Positions 32,558-44,359 of a stretch of DNA of 64,000 nt are shown here, one piece after another. Numbering within the stretch: the first letter of the stretch is position 1; each line of letters begins with the position of its first letter. Below the pieces are notes generated by a model. The model searched no databases and was not told the DNA's origin. It worked only from the letters and a program-made list of their open reading frames with translations. The DNA lies in the NCBI GenBank assembly GCA_037974335.1, contig CM075760.1, forward strand, positions 11,440,600 through 11,504,599, written 5' to 3'. This DNA is from Prionace glauca. Taxonomy: Eukaryota > Chordata > Chondrichthyes > Carcharhiniformes > Carcharhinidae. Position numbers and translations under genes: made by a program.

Positions 32558-32885
32558 AGCCATCTTGCGTTGCCAAGGGAGACGGCCAGCGTCCATCTTG
32601 CGTTGCCAGGGCAGACGGCCAGCCGCCATCTTGCGTTGCCAGGGCAGACGGCCAGCCGCCATCTTGCGTTGCCAGCGGAGGCGGCCCGCGGCCATCTTGC
32701 GTTGCCAGTTGAGACGGCCAGCCGCCATCTTGCGTTGCCAGCGGAGACGGCCAGCGTCCATCTTGCGTTGCCAAGGGAGACGGCCAGCGTCCATCTTGCG
32801 TTGCCAAGGAAGGCGGCTGGCCGCCATCTTGCGTTGCCAGCGGAGAAGGCCGCGGCCATCTTGCGTTGCCAGGGGAGACGGCGTC
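32558..32885. repeat. Ten-unit 33-bp array of YY1-type sites
   Basis: CATCTTGCGTTGCCA starts at 32561, 32594, 32627, 32660, 32693, 32726, 32759, 32792, 32825 and 32857: a period of exactly 33 bp eight times, then 32. In every unit the core is CCATCTTG, the reverse of the YY1 consensus CAAGATGG, usually preceded by GC. The unit's remainder (AGACGGCCAGC) is GC-rich and varies slightly. All units have the same orientation. Confidence 0.9.
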
Positions 32886-33330
32886 CCCCGCGCTGCTCTC
32901 TGATTGACATCCCCTCCCGCACATGCGCCCAGGCAGTTCCATGTTAATCTTTTAATATTTTAAATTCTGATGATTATTATTCACATCCTCACCCGTCAGA
33001 CTTTCGGTTCCTTCTCCATTCGGGAAAATCGTTTCTGTTTTTTATTCCGTCTGTTTTTCAATCACACCCGCGCGGTGCGCTCTGGGAAAATACTACCGCA
33101 CATGCGCGGTTCCGCCACCTGCCTCTTTATAAAAATATGTATTTTATTTAATTTTAATTCCGCTCCGGGCGGGATTTCCGGGTGGGAATTTCTCTCACTT
33201 TCTACATTTCTCAACCGTCGCTTTTTCCTCGGCTGGGGGGGAGGGGCTGACGGTGACGTCACTGCAATATGGCGGCTGTCCCCGCCTCTCTACAGGCCCC
33301 GGATGTTCCGCCAACGAGCAGCGGCCGGGC
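32886..33330. promoter_or_regulatory. CpG-rich promoter region next to the YY1 array
   Basis: Contains CACATGCGC NRF1-type half sites (32921, 33099), a CRE (TGACGTCA near 33254) followed by AATATGGCGGC (a YY1 site), and GC-rich flanks. A possible donor AAGAG|GTGACA is at about 33345. No coding gene is recognisable on either side. Confidence 0.55.
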
Positions 33331-33380
33331 CGGAGTGGGCAAGAGGTGACACTGGGTGGTGTAGTGCCTGGGAGTGTTAC

Positions 33381-33399
33381 AGCGACCCCTGGTGGCCAG
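33381..33399 (-). promoter_or_regulatory. CTCF-like site
   Basis: The reverse strand reads TGGCCACCAGGGGTCGCTG, one base away from the usual GGCCACCAGGGGGCGC core. It lies at the right edge of the finger-gene cluster. Confidence 0.6.
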
Positions 33400-34690
33400 C
33401 AAGGAAAATAGCAGCAGGACAGTCTCTGCCCAAAGGCTTCCCCAGTTCAGCTGCTCAGAGACATTGGGAACCTCTTCAACTGGAAACTTCAGCTTCTCAC
33501 ATTCACCCCCTGTGTTCAGTCAATGTTTAATAGACAATCTCTGTAGGGAAATCAGAAACAACTTGTTCACATCAAAGGGGATGGGAATCTGAACCATTCT
33601 GCTCAAAAATCTCTGCTCGCCTTGAAATTTCAATTGAAATGTTCAAGATGAGAATTTATAGATACAAGTCATGTTGTATGTGGAAGGCTCATGATGCCAC
33701 AATAAGATCAGTACAGCCATCTCACAGGGTTGTGTGACTGGAGGAGATGTCAGAGATGCGTGTTCATAAGAGAAAGGGAATAACCAACAGAAACAATTGA
33801 AGCAACATTTAACCTATTTGTTTATTGTGTTTTAGGGACCGCCTGTTGCTCAAGAACCAACACCAAAACCTTTCCTGCTAAATAAATGTGAAATCTGTTG
33901 AGGTTTATAACTGGCAGGGAAAATCGTGACAGGAATGAGGGATCAACATTTTCATTCCAACTCCTGTGGTCTTTTCCTGCATCAGGGTAACTTGTATAAT
34001 GTAGACCAAAAGCTTCAAAATGGGAATATTTTATCTATCCAAGACCGACACAATGTTAATAAAGGCCGTTAAAATGAATATTACTGACAGGGAGATTAAT
34101 GCAGTTGCTTTACTAATTGTTCCCTTTCTGGAGAAACAGGGAAATAAATTTCCCCCAAATCTCTCCTCAAACCTGCTGCACTTTCTTGTGATTAGACTGA
34201 TACAGCACCACCATCTGCTGGTGGTCCCCTGTAACTGCAGGCGCCGGTGTTTGTGAGTCTGGGAACCGCTGGAATGTGAATATTGAAGGATATTATCCGT
34301 GATTGGAGTTTCCAGAAGGAGTTCGCCCTTTTTATAGCCTGACACCGCAAGAGTGACTGACTCAACCTGACTGAGGCTTGTATTCAAAAGGTGGGACAGT
34401 CATAGCGGACTCCATATATTTCTGTTATCTGAGGTACCGATGGCGAATCTGTGAGAGGAGCAGAAAATAATCTGTTCTTTCTCATTTTTACAAGCAGTTT
34501 CACATTTACAGACAGAATTAGCACACGTGAGGTCTGAAACAACTAAGTATGAAACCCTCATCGGAGGGAGAAAAACAGTGCCATAAATGTTAAGGATTAT
34601 TGTGTTTTTCTAAAAAAAAAGTTCGATCCGATGCTAATCTGTTCAAAGTGATGTTTTGTAAATAGAATGGATTTTTGGAAGGGTTCCTGG
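33400..34690. other. Unassigned DNA right of the finger-gene cluster
   Basis: No gene recognised. A palindromic CACCACCATCTGCTGGTGG (34206-34224) holds an E-box. Open frames at 34020-34387 have no motifs. Confidence 0.4.
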
Positions 34691-34693
34691 CAA

Positions 34694-34843
34694 TTACACA
34701 CACACACAAAAACACACACACACACAAACACACACTCACACACACACACAAACACACACACACATATACAACACACACAAACACTCACACACACAAACAC
34801 ATATACAAACACACACACACACAACACACACACACATATACAA

Positions 34844-34874
<31 letters not shown>

Positions 34875-34983
34875 AACACACACTCACACACACACACAAA
34901 CACACACACACATATACAACACACACAAACACTCACACACACAAACACATATACAAACACACACACTCACACAACACACAGGT
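34694..34983. repeat. Interrupted CA microsatellite with a higher-order repeat
   Basis: Almost pure CA/ACAA/ATAC sequence. A block of about 90 bp (CACACTCACACACACACACA then ATATACAACACAC) appears near 34730 and again near 34877, so part of it duplicated as a unit of about 147 bp. Long open frames here are artefacts. Confidence 0.9.
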
Positions 34984-36520
34984 GCTGTCAAAAGATAAGA
35001 TTAGCACAAGACGACAGTTGTATAAATATTCCATTTTATTCCGTTTTAATGAAGGTCAGGGAGAGACACAAAAAGGATGCTGGGACACTGATATAGATGA
35101 ACCTTAAAATTCTCCCATTCTCGAGAATCCTTCAAAACTTCATCCCATGAAGGATATATCGAATTTATTTTCCAAAGTTTCTGTGAAATCTAATTCCATC
35201 ACCCTTCCAAGCTGTTCATTCCAGTTCATCACAACTACTGTGTAAAAGTAAACACTTACCTTTCTGTCTCGCTGCTCAATAAAATAACTTTGTGCCCATT
35301 GGTTGCTGACCGTCCCCCAGTTGAAAGATTCTCTTTTTAATTAACCCAATCACAACTTCATGATTACGAACACTAATAAATGTGTTGAAAAGACTGGCAA
35401 GGAGATAGAGACAGCGGGAGAGTTAGGAGAAAGCAAACCGGGGGGGGGGGGGCTGACAGATAAAAGCTGAGGAACAAAAATAAATAGCAGATGGAGAGAA
35501 AATGATCAAACAATGAAAGATAACAGCTATCATTCCCTCCCTTCACAGATCCCGGGGGAGTTCAGTGACTGATCCACTGACCATCCAGTTATGTCCGGGA
35601 ATGGAAACTTTAACCAGATCACACCAGACTCATTTGTAAATGTCACCGCAATGTGACCTGTCTGACTCTGCCCTGACTCTGTGGGCAGATATAAGCCGCA
35701 CTGACAGATGTTCTCACCAGATTGTGGTCTCTGGATTTATTTTCTGCTCGGAAGTGAGATGTGCGGTTTGGAACCGGCAGCAGGGAAACAGGAAGTTGTG
35801 TTACCTGAGAATGAAACAACCGGGGCCAGTTTGATGTTATCACCGTGAACAGTCTTCCTGCCTGTGAGGGTGAGCTCACTCTGAAAGCATCAAGAACAGT
35901 CACACAGATTGCTGCCGGTCTCAGCATTACAGTCACCCCCATTCCCATATTAATGAATCAAGAAAATGGCCATATTTGGGGTTTAAACAGATTAATTGAA
36001 GGGAAGATGGACTGAAGGTTACCACTGAGGGAAAAGAGGGAAAATTAAAGCAACATTTTTTATCCGCAGAGACATTCCGAAATAGAAAGTTTAAGTGTGC
36101 TGGGTGTTGTGTGTGAGAAATAGAGGAGAGAGGTTAATTGAGTGAAATGGTTAAGTTCCTACAATGAATTTTCCTCTGCTGAGATTTTTGTGCTTTATCT
36201 TTTCAGTCACAAGGTGCCTTAAGGAAGAAGAAAGAAATAGTCTCGGAGTTAGATCCGTCTCCTGGGAACCTGTGTGAGTTAATGGAGACTGAGAGAGAGG
36301 AGAGAGGTTATCTGATTTAGGTTCAGTTTGAGACAGAGAAAGAGAGAAGTACAGTGAATCATTTGAAAGATGCATTGCCTTGGCAGCGGAATGACCAGCT
36401 GTACATCACATTCAAGAGCGTCCAGGGCCATTCATTAACTTTATTTATTGACTGAGACACAGAATGTGCAATAAATACTGAATAAATTACAATATCATGC
36501 TAAAATTAATAACAATTATT
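34984..36520. other. Unassigned DNA
   Basis: A run of 13 G (35440-35452) is the only striking feature. No gene recognised. Confidence 0.4.
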
Positions 36521-36712
36521 TACATAGTGGTAAGCACTGGTACCTCACACTGTGAGGGACACAGGTTCCACTTAAGCCTTGTGTAACTGTGTGGTGTTTA
36601 CACATTCACCCCGTATGTGCGTGCAGTTCCTCCAGGTTTACTGCTTTCTTCCTACAGTCCAAAGATGTACAGGTTAGTTGGAGTGGCCATGTTGAATTGT
36701 CCTTTAATGTCC
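36521..36712 (+). mobile_element. Degraded V-SINE
   Basis: Head (CATAGTGGTAAGCACTGGTA) and core (TCCTACAGTCCAAAGATGTA) are recognisable; the tail is lost. Confidence 0.6.
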
Positions 36713-37184
36713 ATTTGCAGTGCAATGTGACATACATTCATTCTGTTCCTCAATCTCTTTTGAACAAGATGATGTTACAAGTTTCATCCCAAACTTTCAA
36801 TAAAATATTCCAGGAAATGCGAGAGCAATTAAATATGATGAACAACTCCCAGTAGTTATTAACAAGACGAAACACATTCTTCGAACCCCATTACATTTTT
36901 AAAGCTAATTTCCGTCTTTTCATCTCCTTTTTTTCCATCTGTCAAACGCATTTAATAGAAAACCAGTTACTGAGACAGTGTTGGCTTTATTATTAGTGTC
37001 CAATATAACACAAAGTAAGGCACGGATGTGTTCAGTAGTGCATGACACAGAGCCTGACACAATCATATCTGAGATGGAGCCCAATGTAACAGAAATGGCC
37101 TCTTAGCTGAACAAAAACTCAGAAATGATGATTTGTAGCAATTATCACGGCTTGTCATCATACAATAATAAATGGAATGTTGTG

Positions 37185-37340
37185 TCATGTAATATAAACA
37201 AATATAAGGTCTATTGCAATGATGATTCAAATGAGTCGCATGCAGTAAATAAAGACACAAGGCCCAGTGTCTTGCTGTACATGTCTACAACAAATGTATG
37301 TGCGAGAGAGAGAGAGAGAGAGAGAGGCAGGGGCAGAGGC

Positions 37341-37380
<40 letters not shown>

Positions 37381-39100
37381 CCGTAAACCATTCCACTGAT
37401 GAAAAATGATCCATTGAGTGTTTCTAGCATTTTCTGTTCGGATCTCGGGCACCCACAGCATCTTGCTTTTGACCAACGAGATATTTGAACAGGTGACTGA
37501 AAGGATGGCCAATACAGGGACAGTTTTATGGATTGACTTAGACGAGGAAAGTGAAATAAGGAGACTTAGGGAGGGAATTACAAAGCTTAGGCATAGGCAG
37601 ATGAAGACATCCGAAAGTGAAAAATAATTTCGAAGGTAACAATACAAATTACAGAATATATAATTCTATTCAAACATAACCTAACTGTCAACACTCGTTC
37701 TGTGGCGATTTCGTTTTATTTCTCCCTGAAACAGATAAGTAATTAATGAGTGGATAGATATTTAGCCCGTGGGAGGCCATCTGGCGATATTGCGAGTACA
37801 GAATTCTGTCTCACACTGTCAGTGAATCTGTTGAGCGCTATAAATAAGACAGGTCAATCTTTATCTCTGAAGTCTGTGTCAAATTGACACAGTGCAGTGC
37901 AATATTCAACTAATAAAATGTATCACAACGGTGGTTGCTTGAAGATATTGTAATGAGCACTGTACGATTATTCAGATATTGACCTGTCCCGGAACACCAG
38001 TGAATCACTGAGAAATTGTTCAAACTGAATATTACTCACACAATAACAGAGCAATTAGATATTTCTCGCAGCTACTTATCGAAATTAGTAAAAATTAAAC
38101 TTACTGCTCCAATCAAGAATGATTAGTGTCAGACAGGCACACCCATATTATATTGGGATTGATAATATCTCGGCAGGCAACATGTTCAAGGTCGTATGTT
38201 AGATTAACAGAGACAGATTCTGATGTCACTCAAAGAGACAAATCCAGTGTAATACAAAAAAGAGATGAGATCTGATGAAATATGAACAGATCCGTGATCT
38301 ACTGTCGTATTAATTGAGAGGATCTAATGCAGCACAAATAGAGAGATGGCCGAGAGTGGCATAACGAGAGAAATAACCGAATGTAATGTAAAAAGAGACA
38401 AGAACTACTGTCATATAATTAAAGACTGGCTCTGGTACAACGCAAATAGAATAAATAAAGCGGCATTTTATGCAATGTAAACAAATATAAGATCTGTTGC
38501 AATAATGATTCAAGTGAGTCAAACTCAGTACATAAAGAGACATATCCTAGTGTATTGTAATCAATCTTCTGTATACTGCCCACTTGCCAGTGGCTTACAG
38601 TCTCTTTCTAATGAGTAAAACATTCTCATTCATCACTTTGAGCGTCTGTACTAAATCTCCCATAAACTGCTCAGTTCTAAGGGAACCAAACCAAGTGTTC
38701 AACTGTTCTGATAGTGCAGCTTATACACGATTAACGTCAAGCCCGATATGACCTTCTCTACCTCACCTGTCCCCCCTTGTCATTTCATGAATTGATGGAA
38801 CTTTTACATGGATTCCCATGAATCATTCTCATTCTGTCAGAATAAGATTCAAGGCCAGGAGAAGACTTCCTTCTGACAGTTAAATGGCAGACAACATATA
38901 CATGGTCATGTGTTGAATTAGCAGAGATGGATGTAAATATACAAATCCTGTGTAATATAAACAGAGATGGGATCAGATGTAATAGGATCAGATCAGTGAT
39001 CTACTTGAGTACGAATAGAGAGGAACTAATGTAGCATAAAAAGAGAGATGGCTCAGTGTACATAACGGGAGAAATAACCGAATGTAGCATAAATTCATTT
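37185..39100. repeat. Degenerate ~27-bp minisatellite with duplicated blocks
   Basis: Units of roughly 27 bp around the theme GTAATATAAACAGAGATGG run through 38215-38560 and 38915-39100. Blocks are also duplicated: 38172-38400 resembles 38882-39092, and 37185-37275 resembles 38467-38555. The reverse-orientation version occurs at 52190-52450. Confidence 0.6.
37303..37380. repeat. GA microsatellite
   Basis: Two GAGAGA runs flank a G-rich interruption (GGCAGGGGCAGAGGCGGGG). Confidence 0.95.
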
Positions 39101-39554
39101 GGAATGTATTCGTGTTATAAATGTATAGTGTAATATTGGACATAGATCTCAGAATTTAGGCACACTGAGGTAAATGTCATCATGCCAAAACACAAACTGT
39201 GATCAGTTAAGAATGGAAACAACATAATTTCTGAGTCAAACTGAAATGTATTCAATTCGCACAAGATACCTCACGATCCAACCTGTGACCCAGTCCTGAA
39301 TGTTCAATTATTCCATTAATAAATGTGATGATATTTCAGTCTCGGGGGTAGTATAGTAATATCATTATTAAGCTAGTATTCCAGAAGCTTGGGACAGGAG
39401 TTCCAGTTCCACCCTGGCAGCTGGGGAGTTACAGCTCAGTTTATTGATATAGACATCGTGTGTATTTAAAGGTTTGAAGTTTATTTCTTTGTCACAAATA
39501 GGTTTACATTCACACTGTAATGAAGTTACTATGAAAATCATATATGGTCAAAGC
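39101..39554. other. AT-rich spacer with a SINE tail
   Basis: 39468-39540 is the reverse of the V-SINE second tail type (GTCACAAATAGGTTTACATT). No gene seen. Confidence 0.5.
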
Positions 39555-40582
39555 TCATCTTTTTCTCGGATGTCTTTCAGGGGAGGAAATGTTACTTCTT
39601 AGTTAAAAGCTACATAAAATTACCAGAAGAAGAAACAAGCCTGAGTTTTCAGAGATGTTTAAAATTCAACAAAAAAAAGTCCAAATAATCGAGGGGGAAA
39701 TAGAGAATGGGAGTAAAATTGCAGGGAACATAAAAATTTATTAGAACCGTTTATATCAATATCTGAAGAGAGAAGGATTGGTTAAGTTAAATGTAAATCC
39801 CTTAGAGCCCGAATCCTGGGAATGTATATTGGGGAATAAAGAAATATTGAATGAATAGAACACTAAGTTTGACACTACCTTCACACAAGTATCATCCCAG
39901 AAATGTTCGGGAACCAAGGGGGTAGTTGTAAGACGGTATTGAGGGAAACCAGTATTAGTAAAAGCATTCTGGGGAAAATAATAGGGTGAAATTCTGGTTG
40001 GTCATTCGGGCCTGGTAATCCCAGAATATGGAAGGAAATGGGCCAGGAAATGTTAGATACATTGCTGCCCATCTTCTAAAATTCTATACAGGCCGAAACA
40101 GTTCCTACAGGTAATGTAACCCCGATATATACAGAGAAAGATAGAATAAAACTGATAAATTACAGACTGATTTCAGCATCAGTTAGAGATTGTTATCAAA
40201 TCCATGATAGGAAAATATTTGGAAAGCATGGACGGAGTTTGATGAAACCAGTATGGGTTTAAGAAAGACATGTTTATCTTAACAAACCAACTTGCATTTT
40301 TTAAGGGTGTAAATAATAGGTGGGGAAGGGAGGGGGGGGGGTTCTTTCAGGTAGGGAGGGGGAGGGATGCAACCAGTTTACGTGGTGTATTTGCACTTTC
40401 AGAAGGCTCTTCATAAAATATTGGTAGGCCCAATGAAAGCACGTGAGATGGGGAGTGATATGTTGGCCTCGGTATAGAATTCATTGACAGATAAGAAACA
40501 GAGAGTGGAAATAAATGGGTCTTCTTCCGAGTGACGGTCAGCTAACAGTGGGGTACCGCAGGGTCCCAAATGTTAAATGATC

Positions 40583-40852
40583 ATTTGTCACAAATAAGCG
40601 TATGTTAACACTGCAATGAAGTTACTTTGGAAATCCCCCGAGTCGCCCACACTCCGGGGCCTGTTCGGGTTACACTGAGGGAGAATTTAACACGGTCCAA
40701 TGCACCCTAACCAGCACATCTTTTGAACTATGGGAGGAAACCGGAGCACCCGGAAGAAACCCATATAGGCACGGGGAGAACGTGCAGACTCTGTACAGAC
40801 AGTGACCCATGCCAGGAATCGAACCCAGATCCCTGGCGCTGTGCCACTGTGG
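40583..40852 (-). mobile_element. V-SINE nested in old CR1
   Basis: Reverse copy with second-type tail, core GGGAGGAAACCGGAGCACCC and B box GGAATCGAACCCAGATCC. Confidence 0.85.
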
Positions 40853-41362
40853 GATCTGAATGAGAGACAAATGTAACATGTCCAAAAGGATTGGTGATAC
40901 GGAACTGGGGGGAATTGTGAGCTGTGAAGAGGATGGGTGGTGGTCGGATGGGGGGCTTCAATGTAATCTGGACAAGTTGTTTGAATGGGCGGGCACATGG
41001 AATTTAGAGTACAATGTAGCTAAATGTGCAGTTATATACTAGTGTGTAAAGCAGAAAGCAATATATATGGGGAAGTGTAATGTACAAATGGATCTGTGTG
41101 TCCTTGTACACCAGTTAATGAAATTGGAGAGACATATACAGCCAACAGTTTGGAAAACTTTCATTGCAAGAAGATTGGAGTTTGGAATTAGGGAGGTATT
41201 CCTGTGGTTATGCTGGCTCATCATCTGACCACCCGTGGTGTAGTACATGGAGTTCTGATCTCACTCAATAAGAAAGGGTCTGGGGAGAATACAGTTGATA
41301 CCAAGATTATTGGGACTGCCCTATGAGGCGAGATTGATTTGACTGGGTCTTTATTCGCTTGA

Positions 41363-41489
41363 CTCACCTGATGAAGGAGCAGTGCTCCGAAAGCTTGTGA
41401 TTCCAAATAAACATGTTACACTTTAACCTGGTGTTGTGAGATTTCATTCTGTGCCCACACCAGTCCATCACCGGCATCTCCACCTCATG
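41363..41489 (+). mobile_element. Stand-alone PLE-1 3' end with target duplication
   Basis: 127 bp: hairpin CTGATGAAGGAGCAGTGCTC and CGAAAGC (41368-41394), then AACCTGGTGTTGTGAGATTT and a GCATCTCCACCTCATG end. It is flanked by TATTCGCTTGA (41352-41362) and TATTCACTTGA (41490-41500), an 11-bp target duplication with one change, inside the CR1 copy. Confidence 0.85.
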
Positions 41490-41575
41490 TATTCACTTGA
41501 GTTTAGAAGGATGACAGGAGATCTGATTGAAACCCATAAAATTGTGATTGAACCATACAAAACATATAACATGAG

Positions 41576-41955
41576 GGCGGGGCGGTGGCACAGTGGCTGG
41601 CACTGCTGCCTCGATTCCCACAGTAGGAATTGAGACTCAGCCAGATTAAAGTTTTTAAAATTACTTATTAGTGTCACAAGTAGGTTTCCATTAACAATGC
41701 AATTAAGTTAATGTGAAGATCCCCTAGTCGCCTGTTCGGGCAGAATTTAGGGGAGAATTTAGCCTGGCCAAAACGGACCTAAAGAGCAAATCTTTCGGAC
41801 TGTGTGAAGAAAGCGGAAGATCCGGATGAAACTCACCCAGACACAGGGAGAACTTGCAGACGCCAACAGACAGTCCCCATAGCTGGGAATTGAAGCCGGG
41901 TCCCTGGTGATATTAGACAGCAGTGATAACTATTGTGTCACCGTGCCGTCATCTT
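41576..41955 (-). mobile_element. V-SINE with a second head fragment
   Basis: 41645-41955 is a reverse-strand copy with second tail type. A plus-strand head fragment (GGCGGTGGCACAGTGGCTGG) precedes it at 41580. Confidence 0.7.
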
Positions 41956-42831
41956 AACTGAAGCATAGTTCAGTAATCCAGTTTTAACTTAGAAAGTATC
42001 GTCTATCATGTAGAAGCAACTGATAATGAGCCGAGTAGAGAACTGAAGGAGATGTTGTAATGTTATCGAGACATGGCCTATTGCAATACAAACAGAGATG
42101 GGAGCTGGTTGAATGTAAGCAGAGATATGACACGGGCTCCCGGGCTCGAATAACCAACTCCTGTTCCAATCTTATCCTGTGAAAGGCATTGAGCTGCTTG
42201 GAAACTGGCATCTGTGATGCTGGGGACCTCAGGAGGAGGCCGAGATGGAAAATCCTCTCGGCACTTCTGGCGGAAGATTGTAGCAATTGTTTCAGTTTTG
42301 TTCTTCTCCATTTGCTGAGCTCTCACATCGCTAAGAATTGAGGTTTTATTTAAGGCTCCTGCTGCGGTTAATTGCTTTAATGTCCACCACCATTCAGAAC
42401 TGTATGTGGTAGAACTGCAAAGTTAGATCCTACCTGGAAAAATTCAGATCAAGGTGATTGTGTGATGTATACATTGACATGTACTGGTGCAATACCAGTT
42501 TAAACAGCGTGCTATATGTTATAATATATTATAATCATGTCTGGGGTCCATTCTAACATATATACATATGGAGGCCAATTCAAAACGAACAGATGCAGTG
42601 TCCAGTGTATTGTTGCAGTCCATGCTTCATGTAATGTAACCCACCAAGGTTTATTTCCATCTGCTGGCAAAACATTGTAATTACAGTTAGTGTGAAAATA
42701 TCATTGTCAGGTATGATCTATGGTATCAATGTAACAAGAATTCACATCCATTAATGTAATATCACATCCTCTTCTGCAAGGTGCCAAAATTTATGGTGCA
42801 ATGAATTGTACATGTCCGTTGCTGAATTATG
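41956..42831. other. Unassigned DNA
   Basis: A short piece of the ~27-bp minisatellite lies near 42050-42120. 42180-42440 looks like a degraded interspersed repeat I cannot name. No gene seen. Confidence 0.35.
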
Positions 42832-43993
42832 CAGATGAAGTGGTGTACGGCAGGAATCTGTCTGGGGCCTCAATTATTTACAATATTCATTAAGGGCTTA
42901 GATAATGGGACAAAGAGTCAAATATCCAAATGATCGATTGTGATATAATTTGTAGAAGGGACAACGCTAAATTTAGTGGATGCCAAACAGGATTTCGGGT
43001 TCGGCACATAGTTTCTTAAAATGTTACGATCTGCTGCAGAAAATAATCATTAAGACCAATGGAATGCCTCCCTCCATATCCAAAGGACTGGGGGATACGG
43101 AGGCAGATGTTGTGTCCAATTGTGCACAATCCTTGTTCCACCCCAATTAGAGCACTGTGAGCAAGTATGGGCAACATATCTTTGGAAAAATGTTGACTCT
43201 GGACCGAGTTCAACGCAAGTTGCGAGGAGAGATCAGACGAATTAAGACATTTTTCTCTCGAATTCAGAAGTTTGAAGGCTGTTCTGATAGAAACCAGTGA
43301 AATACCTACAGGGAAGGATTGTTTCCATTAGTTGAAGGTTCGAGGTTAAAAGACCATAGTTGAAAAAAATAGGGAAAGGCCTTTCAGGAGAGTTGATAGA
43401 AAACATTAGTACAAGTCGAGAGAGGTGAATGATTGGAACTCTCTTTGGCAATTGCCGGTGGGAGCTGGTACAATTGTTAAATATAAGTCTGAGGTCTTCT
43501 TTAATTGAACAGGTGTATCAAGAGATATGGACTTAGCGAAGCCAAAATGGATTCAGCCACAGATCAGCCATGATCTTATTAAATAAGATCATGGCGGCAC
43601 GGTAGCACAGTGGTTAGCACTGCTGCTTCACAGCTCCAGGGTCCTGGGTTCGATTCCCGGCTCGGGTCACTGCCTGTGTGGAGTTTGCACATTCTCCTCG
43701 TGTCTGCGTGGGTATTCTCCAGGTGCTCCGGTTTCCTCCCACAGTCCAAAGATGTGCAGATTAGGTTCATTGGCTATGCTAAAATTGCCCCTTAGTGTCC
43801 TGGGATGTGTAGGTTAGAGGGATTAGCAGGTAAATGTGTACGGATATGGGGATAGGGTCTGGGTGGGATTGTGTTCGGTGCAGACTCGATGGGCCGAAGG
43901 GCCTGTTTCTGCACTGTAGGGTTCTATGTTTGTAAATGGTGGGGCCAGTTCGAGGAGCTGAGTGGCCTACGCCTGTGGTTATGTTCCGATGTT
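42832..43993 (+). mobile_element. Old CR1 LINE, RT to 3' end, with nested V-SINE
   Basis: Starts at the motif-B region (GGCAGGAATCTGTCTGGGGC) and runs to GATCAGCCATGATCTTATT. It resumes after the SINE with GTGGCCTACGCCTGTGGTTA. Confidence 0.75.
43593..43929 (+). mobile_element. Full-length V-SINE (HE1-like), best-preserved copy
   Basis: tRNA-like head with A-box (GTAGCACAGTGGTTAGCAC) and B-box (GGGTTCGATTCCCGG), central core (CTCCGGTTTCCTCCCACAGT), and tail to CTGCACTGTAGGGTTCTATG. The low divergence from the consensus implied by the other copies suggests it is among the youngest. Confidence 0.92.
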
Positions 43994-44359
43994 GCCAGGG
44001 CAGCATCAGGTGAAAATGGCTCAATCCATGGGAATGTATTTTTGTTGATTTTGGTTAAAAGGAGGGATGTTGCCCAGGGAGCGATTGGAGACCACGGGAC
44101 CTTTAATGTCCAGCTCAGCAAACTTGGCGTTAGGGAAAATGTTCCTCATTCCATTTGAAATTTAGTTGGGTCTCTGAAGGCTCCCAGGAGGCCAAGATGT
44201 AGTTTTAAGTTAAAAGAAAACGTGTGTGTGTGTGAAAGGGAAACAATTTGTGGGGAAGAATGGGAACGACAGAATATGTGTGTGTGCGTCTTTGTGTGTT
44301 GTCTGATAAATTTCATATAGTTTACAAATCAACAACACAATTAAAACCGGCATCCTTCC

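Larger units (their letters stand above)
39555..41575 (+). mobile_element. Old CR1 LINE copy with two nested insertions
   Basis: Linker and RT relics in order (AAATGTAAATCCCTTAGAGC 39790; AGTGGGGTACCGCAGGGTCC 40547; TTTAGAAGGATGACAGGAGA 41503). It is heavily mutated and carries a V-SINE (40583-40852) and a PLE-1 end (41363-41489). Confidence 0.75.

Noticed and set aside
32360-32947. Several open frames of 110-170 codons across the 33-bp array
   Set aside because: 33 is a multiple of three, so any stop-free unit stays open in all copies. No start or domain is credible.
34590-35107. Cys/Val- or Thr/His-rich open frames
   Set aside because: They are translations of the CA microsatellite.
35620-35960. 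Cys-rich stretch resembling an Ig constant-type fragment
   Set aside because: No consistent frame and no paired Cys/Trp pattern; left unassigned.
43593-43680. Possible tRNA gene (A box and B box present)
   Set aside because: It is the head of a SINE. No cloverleaf is complete, and the same head recurs in many copies joined to the same body.
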